Origin: RDXT01 sp033762375
GTDB taxonomy: Bacteria; Bacteroidota; Bacteroidia; J057
Length of the DNA: 64,000 nucleotides
Assembly: GCA_033762375.1 (NCBI GenBank)
Contig: JANRLQ010000027.1
Span: forward strand, 1 to 64,000
Direction of reading: 5' to 3'
Below the pieces are notes generated by a model. It worked only from the letters and a program-made list of their open reading frames with translations, was not told the origin of the DNA and ran no database searches. Below, piece after piece: positions 8,774 through 16,548 of the stretch. Position 1 is the stretch's first letter; each line of letters opens with the position of its first letter. The position numbers and the translations under genes are program-made.

Positions 8774-9436
8774 TTATGCGCTACGATGCGTGGCTTCTTT
8801 GAGAGCAGATACAAATGCTGCCAGGCTGGCGTTGTTCTTGGCTACTCTCTGTAGTGTGTTAGACTTCCGGAAGTCACGGGTCAGCCGGTCGAAATTGTCA
8901 AAAGATTCCTCGGAAGAAAGGCCTTTTTTGGTTAGCAGACGCTGTAGTTTTTCTTTCGGCTTAGCGGAGTCATGGGTGTCAGTCTCATTATAGAGAGTCA
9001 TTACCCAGGCGTCTATTTCTTCGATAGCAATAGCAAAAGCATATATTTCCTCAGGTCCCCTGGGTTTGCCACCAGTATGAAGCCAGTCCCATATCCGCTC
9101 AATAATCCGTGCGCTGAGTGCTGCGCAGTAGTGCCGGGAGGTTTTGGGGGGCCTGTCCACCGGAAAATCGTCCGCCTCAGCGCTATCAAGGTGGATGATG
9201 AGCAGATCATTACCAGCTATAGAAAAAAATTTTTCGATCTCTGTTTTTTCCTCACAGTCTTTTTTGACATAAGACCAGCCCCCAAAGGTTCGGGTGTTGG
9301 CGGGATTATGCTTATCTGTTTCGTCCACCTGAGGCCGCAGGTAGATGATGGCGCTGCTGTCCACACCGCAGGCACGCAGGATATTTGAAATTACCGCTTG
9401 ATCCGTTCGCCCCTCTGCCAGAATACCTACTTTCAT
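8774..9436 (-). CDS. TOPRIM-like DUF4276-type protein, partner of AAA ATPase
   Basis: A 220-residue protein with TOPRIM-like marks: the N-terminal beta strand and Glu in ILAEGRTDQAV (residues 4-14), an acidic motif LLIIHLDSAEADD, and AIEEIDAWVM, which is a recurrent pattern of DUF4276-type proteins. TOPRIM folds bind Mg and act as nickases or nucleases; activity here is inferred. The start lies 12 bases after the stop of the AAA ATPase gene on the same strand, so the two form an operon. Pairs of an OLD/ABC-type ATPase with a TOPRIM protein include the anti-phage system PARIS (AriA/AriB, where AriB is DUF4435) and OLD nucleases. Base composition is somewhat more AT-rich than in the flanks. Confidence 0.7.
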   Translation of the reverse strand: MKVGILAEGRTDQAVISNILRACGVDSSAIIYLRPQVDETDKHNPANTRTFGGWSYVKKDCEEKTEIEKFFSIAGNDLLIIHLDSAEADDFPVDRPPKTSRHYCAALSARIIERIWDWLHTGGKPRGPEEIYAFAIAIEEIDAWVMTLYNETDTHDSAKPKEKLQRLLTKKGLSSEESFDNFDRLTRDFRKSNTLQRVAKNNASLAAFVSALKEATHRSA

Positions 9437-9448
9437 AGTTGTCCCCTG

Positions 9449-10639
9449 TTAAAAATTAGCGGGGACCGCCCCCAGATGACCTGACATCCATAACTCGGAG
9501 AGTTTGGCAGGCAGGGGCTTGCCTTCGCGGAATTGGATGCGTCGCACATCTGTGTGCCCTTTGTCACTGCGGAATACTTCGAAAAGTCTTATCTCGTCAT
9601 CAAATAAATTCAGCCCGTCCAGCACCGCAGGATTGTGGGTGGTAATGAGCATCTGCTTACTTTTTTTCGGGGCCAGCTCGCAGAGCGAACACATAATTTC
9701 AGTACAGAGGCGGGGATTGAGTGCGGTCTCGATATTGTCTATAGCTAAAAAAGAAGGTGTCCGGCGGCTTATCATCAGGGCCAGATAAAATAGCAGGTGC
9801 AAAATTCCTTCATTGGCATTTTCTGCGGAGAAGAGGTTATTTTGTTTGCCCATGAAGCGGTCTCTGAAATAAAGACGGGAACTACTCTTGCCCAATTTAA
9901 GGCCAAATTGTTTATACATATCGTATTCGTCATGCTCCACATCCTCCAGCCAACTAATCAGGCGACGAATATGAAAGGTCAACTCTTCCTGCTCATTAGG
10001 ATTAAAACTATTAATCAGCAAGTCTAGATTTTCGCCATTTATCCCTAATGGTTCTTTTTTGCTTTCGGAGTAAATGCCGCGAAGTGATTTAGTGTTAGGC
10101 GAGTAGATTACATATCCTAATAAGGGTAGGTAGGCGTTTTGGGATTTAAGCAGTTGAAATTCTTTTACGGCAGGAGAGGCTGACATTCTGCGCTCTAGTA
10201 ATTCCATGACAGAAGTTGCTTCTACCGACCCTTGTGAGCTGAAAATTTCTCCTATAATCTCTCCAAGTAGCTTGTTTTCAAGATTTTTTTCCTTTTCATT
10301 CCATTTAGTAAGCAGATCGTAATCCTCTGGGATGAGGGTACTGGCAATTTCTAGGTCTGTATCAGCTTCTTTGGCACTTATGGTTATTTTAATCTCGTCG
10401 TGCTGCTTTTTTCTGTAAAACGAACTCATTAGTAGTTCAGGTCTTGCCACCCGTATCCCCTTGGAGTACATCCCCTCTACGTCCAGCCGACCTTCTTTGG
10501 CGGCGCTAGCCATCGCGATGGCTTCCAGGATATTGGTTTTGCCGCAGCCGTTCTCCCCGATAAACACATTAACCCTTCCCAACTCAAAGCGGGTATCCAG
10601 CACAGACTTGAAATTTTTGATTGAGATAGCCTTAATCAT
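9449..10639 (-). CDS. OLD/RecF-like AAA ATPase
   Basis: A 396-residue ABC-class ATPase of the AAA_15/AAA_21 (OLD-like) type. Walker A GENGCGKTN is at 28-36 after the typical start IKAISIKNFKSVLD. The signature region is around ENANEGILHLLFY (about 273-285), Walker B is FLAIDNIE (about 297-304) and the H-loop is LITTHNPAVL (His335). The helical insert between the two halves is typical of such sensors. No C-terminal TOPRIM is fused; that role is taken by the next gene in the operon. A toxin/nuclease-controlling ATPase in a two-gene defence module is the best inference. A gene-free 260-base interval lies upstream with its likely promoter. Confidence 0.8.
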   Translation of the reverse strand: MIKAISIKNFKSVLDTRFELGRVNVFIGENGCGKTNILEAIAMASAAKEGRLDVEGMYSKGIRVARPELLMSSFYRKKQHDEIKITISAKEADTDLEIASTLIPEDYDLLTKWNEKEKNLENKLLGEIIGEIFSSQGSVEATSVMELLERRMSASPAVKEFQLLKSQNAYLPLLGYVIYSPNTKSLRGIYSESKKEPLGINGENLDLLINSFNPNEQEELTFHIRRLISWLEDVEHDEYDMYKQFGLKLGKSSSRLYFRDRFMGKQNNLFSAENANEGILHLLFYLALMISRRTPSFLAIDNIETALNPRLCTEIMCSLCELAPKKSKQMLITTHNPAVLDGLNLFDDEIRLFEVFRSDKGHTDVRRIQFREGKPLPAKLSELWMSGHLGAVPANF

Positions 10640-10851
10640 ACGGCAAGATAAGGATAAATCTACTCATAAAGTAAAGCATATCTCAGTTGCAGGCTAAATT
10701 ATCGCATCAGGCGGGGTACTATGTCGGGTGTAAGGATCATTTTATGTTTTGTAGTCTCGGCAATAATACAAGACTTATCCGTTAAGCCGAAGAAGGGCAG
10801 GTACAAGATATGTCTATACACATCGCCCAGGGTTGAGGGCAAGATATACTA

Positions 10852-10884
10852 CCTGAAAACAGGATTAATAAGCCTGTTTTCAGG
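10852..10884 (-). terminator. Perfect 12-bp hairpin after the phosphoesterase gene
   Basis: The arms cctgaaaacagg (10852-10863) and cctgttttcagg (10873-10884) enclose a 9-base loop, 14 bases past the stop of the leftward metallophosphoesterase gene. There is no clear T-run, so termination strength is uncertain. Confidence 0.6.
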
Positions 10885-10898
10885 TGTATTGGGTGTGC

Positions 10899-12752
10899 CT
10901 ACTTCCTAAACATCCCGCTGCCGAGGATATTGGCGGCGCTGCGCCAGTCGGGCTGCCAGGAGATCACGGTGGTATGGGCACCCTGGTTGTCTATGTCAGA
11001 CATGCCGATGTTGAAGCGGAAGGACTCCCAGGTTTTGCCCTGCATCTTGTCGAGGTATGCGATGGGGATGGCTGCTTCTACCACATATCCGGTGGCAGTG
11101 CGGCGGCAGGCGGTCTGGGTGCCGGGCGGCAGGGCTTCGGGCATGAATACATTGCCGGCACCGGTGCCACTCTCCAGCGGGCTGATCAGGATCAGGGCAT
11201 AGTTTTTCATATAACCTTCGCCGTTGCTGTTGGTGCTTTCGGTGGCCGGGCGGGCATCCAGCTGGATCCCGATACCGTCCTGGCTCAGGGGATTATTGCC
11301 GTCTGTGACGGAGACTTCGTCATCGGTGACCGCTACACACATATACACAAACTGATCGTCTGCTGCCAGGTCAAAGGTAAAGCTGCCATCGGCGGCACCT
11401 TTATGCGCAAAGGGTGATCCCTGTGCCTGGGCTGGATCGGTAGCCGTATAACGCAGGTTTTTCCACTCAGCGGGGTCTCCGTCCACAGCTACCAGTGCGG
11501 GTGCTTTGGAGACGGGGCGGCGGTACTCCGGCCGGAGCTGATATTCTGACTGTATCTCCAGGAGGGGGCGATTTTCAGGGCTGTAGGACAGGGTGGTTTT
11601 GAGGGCCAGGGCAGTCAGGGCATCTGCTTTGACAGGTTTGCCGGTGCGGAGCCGGAAGGTCACCAACTCTACGGAGTTTGGTGCTATGACTTCGTCAAAG
11701 CGGGTATTTTGCACCCAAATCTGGGCGGTAGAGGACAGGTCCAGCCGGGCACGCATCGGTACGTCGCTGTCATTCGTGACCCGCACGATCACTTCGCCAC
11801 CCTGAAACTCAGGCTTGTCCAGGATCAGCGGCTCGACCCGGACCGCACGGCCCTCTATCAGGGGCTGGGTAAATGCAGCCTGTTTTTCGGTATTGATGTT
11901 TTCGTCCCAGATGCCCTCCAGCAGGAGATTGGCCATGATCGGGCCATCAGGGGTCATCGTGATCCACACCACATGGTCAAATTCCCCAAACTGTGGACCC
12001 CGGAGGCGGCTCCCCCCACCCGTAGTAGCCAGGATGAAATATTTGCCATTGTTGCGCTCGTACTTGACGTACTGGTGATTGTGGCCGACAAATACGGTAT
12101 GTTTCCGGCTGGCAAGCAGGGCCTCTACATCGGCCCAGCGTCCGGTATTGGTTTGGTTCCAGAGGGGCTGATGCATAAACAGCAGGGTCCACTTCACCTG
12201 CGGATTGTCCCGGAGTGCCTGGGCGATGTAGTCATGCTGGGCATCACCGATGTACCCCCGGCCTGCGCCTGTCATACGCTCCTCGGAGTTGACACAGAGG
12301 AAAAGGACGTCCTTGTAGACAAAATGGTAGTAGTCTCTCCCGAATCGTTCTTTCCATTTGCGGGCCATGACTTCATTGATATAGTCATGATTGCCAGGTA
12401 CATAAAAAAAAGGCATCTGAAGCCGGGAAATAAATCCGGTGAATTCTTCCCACTCGCGGTCTATCTGGTCCTCGTTGCGGGTATATCCCTCGATCAGATC
12501 CCCGACAGACATGACAAACTCGGGCTGGAGCAGGTTGAGTTTGGTGACACCGTCTTCAAAAACACCCTCGCGGTGGCCGCCGGTGCGGTCGGTGACAATG
12601 GCGAACTGAAACGTCTCAGCCCGGTTGTTGACCTGGAGGTGGTTCCAGGGGTTGACGGTTTCATCCGTTTTGATGATGATCTTGGCAGGCTCCTGGGCCA
12701 GCAGCGGTAGTGCCAGGCAGGAGAGAAGCATAAGGGTGGCGTATGGGCGCAT
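10899..12752 (-). CDS. Exported metallophosphoesterase with CBM9-like C-terminus
   Basis: A 617-residue protein. The start at 12752 is chosen because it places a signal peptide first (MRPYATLMLLSCLALPLLAQ); a longer in-frame start adds a hydrophilic tail before it. The calcineurin-like catalytic set is complete: VTDRTGG, SVGDLIEG, PGNHDY, LFMHQPLW and VGHNHQY. It binds two metal ions and hydrolyses phosphate esters or nucleotides outside the cytoplasm. The last 190 residues look like a CBM9/DOMON-type beta-sandwich (VDGDPAEW, DDQFVYMCVAVTDDEV, DGIGIQLDARP), which normally binds carbohydrate. No T9SS tail is present, so a periplasmic location is likely. Confidence 0.85.
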   Translation of the reverse strand: MRPYATLMLLSCLALPLLAQEPAKIIIKTDETVNPWNHLQVNNRAETFQFAIVTDRTGGHREGVFEDGVTKLNLLQPEFVMSVGDLIEGYTRNEDQIDREWEEFTGFISRLQMPFFYVPGNHDYINEVMARKWKERFGRDYYHFVYKDVLFLCVNSEERMTGAGRGYIGDAQHDYIAQALRDNPQVKWTLLFMHQPLWNQTNTGRWADVEALLASRKHTVFVGHNHQYVKYERNNGKYFILATTGGGSRLRGPQFGEFDHVVWITMTPDGPIMANLLLEGIWDENINTEKQAAFTQPLIEGRAVRVEPLILDKPEFQGGEVIVRVTNDSDVPMRARLDLSSTAQIWVQNTRFDEVIAPNSVELVTFRLRTGKPVKADALTALALKTTLSYSPENRPLLEIQSEYQLRPEYRRPVSKAPALVAVDGDPAEWKNLRYTATDPAQAQGSPFAHKGAADGSFTFDLAADDQFVYMCVAVTDDEVSVTDGNNPLSQDGIGIQLDARPATESTNSNGEGYMKNYALILISPLESGTGAGNVFMPEALPPGTQTACRRTATGYVVEAAIPIAYLDKMQGKTWESFRFNIGMSDIDNQGAHTTVISWQPDWRSAANILGSGMFRK

Positions 12753-12893
12753 AGGTGATTGGATTTGTTCAAAATTGGGCCTATTCTCCGGTCTGTACAA
12801 GGAATTGATGTTACCGTAACGTTAAAGATCATCTCAGCCTGTGCAGATAGGGGTTGAATTAGCCCGGGGCCGCATGTATCTTGCCCCCCTGAA

Positions 12894-14252
12894 ATGAAAC
12901 CACCCTTCACACATATTACCCGCCTCCTGTCCTGGCTGGAGACGCCCGTCCCTGTCGCACCACTGGTCACACTCCGGATCGGATTTGGGCTGATGATGCT
13001 CGTGGCTACGGTGCGGTTTCTGGCCCTGGGCTGGGTACAGACGCACTACCTGGAGCCGGTGTTTCATTTCACCTTTTTTGGATTTGGATGGGTCAGGCCT
13101 TTGCCAGCTCCGCTGATGTATGGACTTCATTATCTGATGATTGTATGTTCGGTGGGGATCATTATCGGGTGGCAGTACCGGGTAGCAGCCCTGGTGTTTG
13201 CAGTCAGTTTTACCTACTGTGAGTTGATAGACCTGGCGTATTACCTGAATCATTATTATTTCATCAGCCTCATGGCATTCCTGCTGGCACTGGTGCCCGC
13301 TGCTGGTGACCTGTCCGTGGACGCCTTCCGGCACCCGGCGCACCGCCGGACTACAGTCCCCCGGTGGATGACAGGCTTGTTTCAGGTACAGATTGCGATC
13401 GTGTATGTATACGCCGGGTGGGCTAAACTGAATACCGATTGGCTGCTCCACGCTCTCCCGCTTCGGATATGGCTGCCCCAGCACCAGGACATTCCCTTGC
13501 TGGGGCCGCTGCTGGCATATCCTGAGACCGCTTATGTGTTTAGCTGGGCAGGTATGTTGTACGACAGCACCATTGTGGGATTTCTGTGCTGGTCCCGCAC
13601 CCGGTGGTGGGCTTATGCGGCCGTGATCGTCTTTCATGTGCTGACAGGCATATTGTTTCCGATCGGGATGTTTCCTGCCGTGATGATCCTGATCGCCCCG
13701 ATATTTTTCCCGGCCCGTATCCATGCACAGGTGGTTGAGTACCTGCGCCGGTATCTGCCGCCGCTGCCTGACGCCGGCCCCATACCCCCCCCGGAGATAC
13801 GCGGGCGGGTGTTCCGGTACCTGATCCTGGGTTTGTATCTTGGGTTTCAGGTATTGTTTCCGTGGCGGTACCTCCTGTATCGGGGCAATCTGTTTTGGAA
13901 CGAAGAAGGTTTCCGGTTTTCCTGGCGGGTCATGCTCGTCGAAAAAACCGGTACAGCCCGGTTTTATGTCCAGGACGGCCCGGAAGGATCAGCCCGCCTG
14001 GTCCCCAATGCTCAGTTTCTCAATGCCTGGCAGGAAAAACAAATGGCATTCCAGCCAGACATGATCCTGCAGTATGCGCATTTTTTAGGTGCACACTATC
14101 GGGCGCAGGGGATGCAGGATCCGCAGGTACGGGCATCCGTATCCGTCTCCCTCAATGGACGCCCGGCCCGTCCGCTGGTGGACCCAGCGCTGGATTTGCT
14201 CACCGTCCAGGACGGATGGGCCCAAAAAAACTGGGTTTTGGAAGAAAATTAA
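12894..14252 (+). CDS. HTTM (gamma-carboxylase-like) membrane protein
   Basis: A 452-residue polytopic membrane protein. It has several hydrophobic helices (VTLRIGFGLMMLVATVRFLAL, MYGLHYLMIVCSVGIIIG, VAALVFAVSF, FISLMAFLLALVPA and more) and the HTTM marks YLNHYYFISL and QVQIAIVYVYAGWAKLN. HTTM proteins share the membrane fold of vitamin K-dependent gamma-glutamyl carboxylase. The Bacteroidota members have no settled function. The C-terminal 130 residues (from about 320) are soluble and carry the FRFSWRVMLVEKTG block also seen in longer carboxylase-like proteins. It is a single gene; a hairpin with a T-run (14468-14502) follows at 215 bases. Confidence 0.85.
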   Translation: MKPPFTHITRLLSWLETPVPVAPLVTLRIGFGLMMLVATVRFLALGWVQTHYLEPVFHFTFFGFGWVRPLPAPLMYGLHYLMIVCSVGIIIGWQYRVAALVFAVSFTYCELIDLAYYLNHYYFISLMAFLLALVPAAGDLSVDAFRHPAHRRTTVPRWMTGLFQVQIAIVYVYAGWAKLNTDWLLHALPLRIWLPQHQDIPLLGPLLAYPETAYVFSWAGMLYDSTIVGFLCWSRTRWWAYAAVIVFHVLTGILFPIGMFPAVMILIAPIFFPARIHAQVVEYLRRYLPPLPDAGPIPPPEIRGRVFRYLILGLYLGFQVLFPWRYLLYRGNLFWNEEGFRFSWRVMLVEKTGTARFYVQDGPEGSARLVPNAQFLNAWQEKQMAFQPDMILQYAHFLGAHYRAQGMQDPQVRASVSVSLNGRPARPLVDPALDLLTVQDGWAQKNWVLEEN

Positions 14253-14467
14253 TACAGGTATCCGGGTAACAATTTTATCCGGCCTACCCTGCCCGGTGCA
14301 AGGCTGATTCATATTTAAGTCCATACCTCACCGAAGCTCAGGTAACAACCTGTCATTTTTGACTGCGGTGCCATACGGGTTGCCGTTGTATTTTGCTCCT
14401 GTTCATATAGTGAACATCGGCCTACCAACGATATCCATTTAGCTGCCGGTACTGGCGCTTTAGAGAT

Positions 14468-14502
14468 AACCTCAGCAGATATGCTGGGGTTGTTTCTTTT
14501 TT
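14468..14502 (+). terminator. Intrinsic terminator
   Basis: A 10-bp stem with one G-T pair (14468-14477 with 14482-14491, loop gata) is followed by a T-rich tract (tgtttctttttt). It would end rightward transcription from the HTTM gene. Confidence 0.7.
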
Positions 14503-14504
14503 AG

Positions 14505-14609
14505 GGGGGGAGTACCTGCGACCTCCGGCACCTGGCACCGGGTGTCTATCTGGTACAGGCGGTACTCGGATCGGCAGTAGTCACCCGCCGCATCCTGCTG
14601 ACGCATTAA
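14505..14609 (+). pseudogene. Orphan fragment of a T9SS C-terminal sorting domain
   Basis: In this frame the last 32 codons read as the end of a type A sorting domain: DLRHLAPGVYLVQAVLG, VVTRRILLTH and then TAA at 14607-14609. It matches the usual ending (leucine, then PGVYLVxV, then a basic-hydrophobic strand) seen in the complete T9SS proteins of this window. A TAG stop at 14502-14504 and an intrinsic terminator stand directly upstream, and there is no start codon. It is therefore a remnant of a deleted surface-protein gene whose main body is gone. Confidence 0.6.
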
Positions 14610-14625
14610 CAAAACACACCTGACC

Positions 14626-14654
14626 TGCCGGTGGCACGGGTCGTGCCACCGGCA
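14626..14654. terminator. Perfect 13-bp hairpin, probably bidirectional terminator
   Basis: The arms tgccggtggcacg and cgtgccaccggca are perfect complements with a 3-base loop. The hairpin lies 3 bases beyond the stop of the leftward helical-protein gene and 16 bases beyond the T9SS fragment. Only short T-runs flank it. Confidence 0.7.
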
Positions 14655-14657
14655 AAT

Positions 14658-16064
14658 TTATGATGGGAGCTGGCCGGCCATGCGGATCAGCCAGGAGGTG
14701 TCTATCCGCAGCCCTGCAGGCTCGGCCTCCAAGGAGGTTACCCAGACCGCCAGCTCGTGAGGGATTGAACGACGTGAAAAAGCAAGTAACTCACGAAACT
14801 TCTGTAGCCGATGGTCAATATGTGTACGCTGTGACGGGGAAAACGAGGTCTGGCGGCGTACCCAGGTTTTAATCCCGTTTAGCTGGCCGGTGAGGTCTGC
14901 AGCACCGGGACGTAGCTGGAAGGCAGCTTTCCAGGTACATACCCGCAGTTCCAGGGCCCAGAGATCGTTGTCGGGCATCTCCTGGTTGTAGCGGGCATAT
15001 ATTTTCTTGAGCAACGGCTGATCGCCTGCCCGGCTGGCCCGCTCAAACTGGCATATCACCTGGCAAAAATCATATACTACCGTAGCGGTTTCAGGCTGTA
15101 AGTACAGGCTGAGTTCAGTCAGCAGCGTTTCGGCTTCGTCCAGCTCACCGCGTTTGATCGCATCAAAAATCAGCTCTTTATACGCCACATCCGAAAGCCT
15201 GCCGTGAATCATGGCCTGGTTCGGCTGGCTGCCAAACCGAAACCAGGCCGTAGCAGCAGCGCCATCCTGATATTGAGCTTTGTAGCGGCGGCAGTTATTC
15301 AGTGCCCAGTTATAGACAGAAGCACGGGTGGCCGGGCTGTACTGGGGCCAGCAGCGCTGGAGCTGGGTCAGCAGTTCCATGATCGGGATATCTTTAGGAA
15401 AGAGACTGTGCCGGAGGAGGGCTATCAGGGCTTGGAGCCCCGTCTCAGCTGGGGGACAACAAGCCTCCAGCCAGCGTAGTTCCTCCGTCAGCCCCGGCAC
15501 ATTCACCGGTTGTAAGGTGAGCTGCCGCCCGGCCTCCAATACCCGCTCATACAACTGTTTGGCCAGGAGATGATACCCCGGGTCACCAGAGGCTGATTTT
15601 TCCTTGGTGCGTAACCCTTTGTACTGATAGATATCCAGCTCTGTCAGGGCAGCGTACATCTGTTGGTGGTAGGTATGGTCCCGTATGGGGGCTTCTTGTA
15701 GTTTTTGCACCAGCCGATTAAAGGTATGCATAAATACCTCCGGGCTGTTGCGGGCATTGAGGGCCTGGGTCAACAGATACAGCCGGGAAACTTCCTGTTT
15801 ACGCAGGTGCTGGTTGATCAGGTAGTTCTCCAGCGTAGCTGACAGGGTAGAGGACAGCTTCCGGAAAGGGCTGGGATTAAAGCGACTCGCAGGATAAAAG
15901 GCTGCGGAGGCCTCCTCAGGGGTTTTGCCGTCCTTGATCAGGTCAAACAGACGCTGTTCATACGAGGGTTGGTTGTTGCGTCCCGGATACAGGACGGGCA
16001 GGAGGCGGGTTATTTCTTCCAGCTCTGACTGACTCAGCAGGCTGACCAGGTACCAGACTTTCAT
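14658..16064 (-). CDS. Large all-helical protein, unknown function
   Basis: A 468-residue soluble protein without signal peptide. It appears almost wholly alpha-helical, with Leu-, Gln- and Arg-rich amphipathic stretches spaced like TPR or other helical-hairpin repeats (for example LLTQLQRCWPQYSPATRASVYNWALNNCRRY, quoted here only as region about residues 235-265, and RGELDEAETLLTELSLYL). The first residues MKVWYLVSLLSQSELEEI resemble the start of uncharacterised Saprospiria proteins that I recall as multi-copy in those genomes. A protein-interaction scaffold is an inference. It is a single gene between a strong hairpin and a 450-base AT-rich upstream region. Confidence 0.65.
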   Translation of the reverse strand: MKVWYLVSLLSQSELEEITRLLPVLYPGRNNQPSYEQRLFDLIKDGKTPEEASAAFYPASRFNPSPFRKLSSTLSATLENYLINQHLRKQEVSRLYLLTQALNARNSPEVFMHTFNRLVQKLQEAPIRDHTYHQQMYAALTELDIYQYKGLRTKEKSASGDPGYHLLAKQLYERVLEAGRQLTLQPVNVPGLTEELRWLEACCPPAETGLQALIALLRHSLFPKDIPIMELLTQLQRCWPQYSPATRASVYNWALNNCRRYKAQYQDGAAATAWFRFGSQPNQAMIHGRLSDVAYKELIFDAIKRGELDEAETLLTELSLYLQPETATVVYDFCQVICQFERASRAGDQPLLKKIYARYNQEMPDNDLWALELRVCTWKAAFQLRPGAADLTGQLNGIKTWVRRQTSFSPSQRTHIDHRLQKFRELLAFSRRSIPHELAVWVTSLEAEPAGLRIDTSWLIRMAGQLPS

Positions 16065-16548
16065 GTATCACTTGTAAAGTATAGAGAAGGAATAGTATTT
16101 TTTTGTCGCAAAATACCAAAATGTTATAAAAATTTCTGTACACAAAAATATGCTAATTGGGTAACTAATTGTGCTGTGCGCACATAAAAAAATCACTATT
16201 TGTCATCTCAGACATTTTATAGTCGTCTTGCATTGCCCTGTTATTTTCTAATAAACAGTAACATCCCCCTCCCCCTCAAAACCGGCTCTTTCAGCCGGTT
16301 TTCTTACATGCAGCCCCGCCGCCAACCCATACCATTCATGCGGGCAACATGACCGTTTGTCCGGAGTTTCATATGAAAAATGGGTCTTGTGTCAGTATTT
16401 TGTAGGGAAAGCAAGCAAAATAACAAGTTGATATTACCATACGGGTGCAACTGGCTTCACGGTAGAACCTCATCACATTACTGTTTTCTTACATCGTCTT
16501 CAATCAAGTTTCACGCTGTTGCCTCGTGCAACAACTACCACACATGTT
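16065..16548. other. AT-rich divergent intergenic region with an orphan hairpin
   Basis: Nearly 500 bases between divergent genes. The left half is AT-rich and should hold the promoter of the helical-protein gene. A terminator-like hairpin at 16278-16302 stands here although no recognised gene ends upstream of it on either strand. No coding frame is convincing. Confidence 0.6.
16278..16302 (+). terminator. Orphan terminator-like hairpin
   Basis: A perfect 10-bp stem, aaaaccggct (16278-16287) and agccggtttt (16293-16302), with loop ctttc. The shape (A-run, GC stem, T-run) is that of a Bacteroidota intrinsic terminator, yet the nearest genes point away from it on both sides. It may end an unannotated small RNA or mark a lost gene. 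Confidence 0.6.

Noticed and set aside
10721..10909. 62-codon frame between the AAA and phosphoesterase genes
   Set aside because: It runs through the terminator hairpin at 10852-10884 and shows no conserved pattern; the stretch is better read as intergenic.
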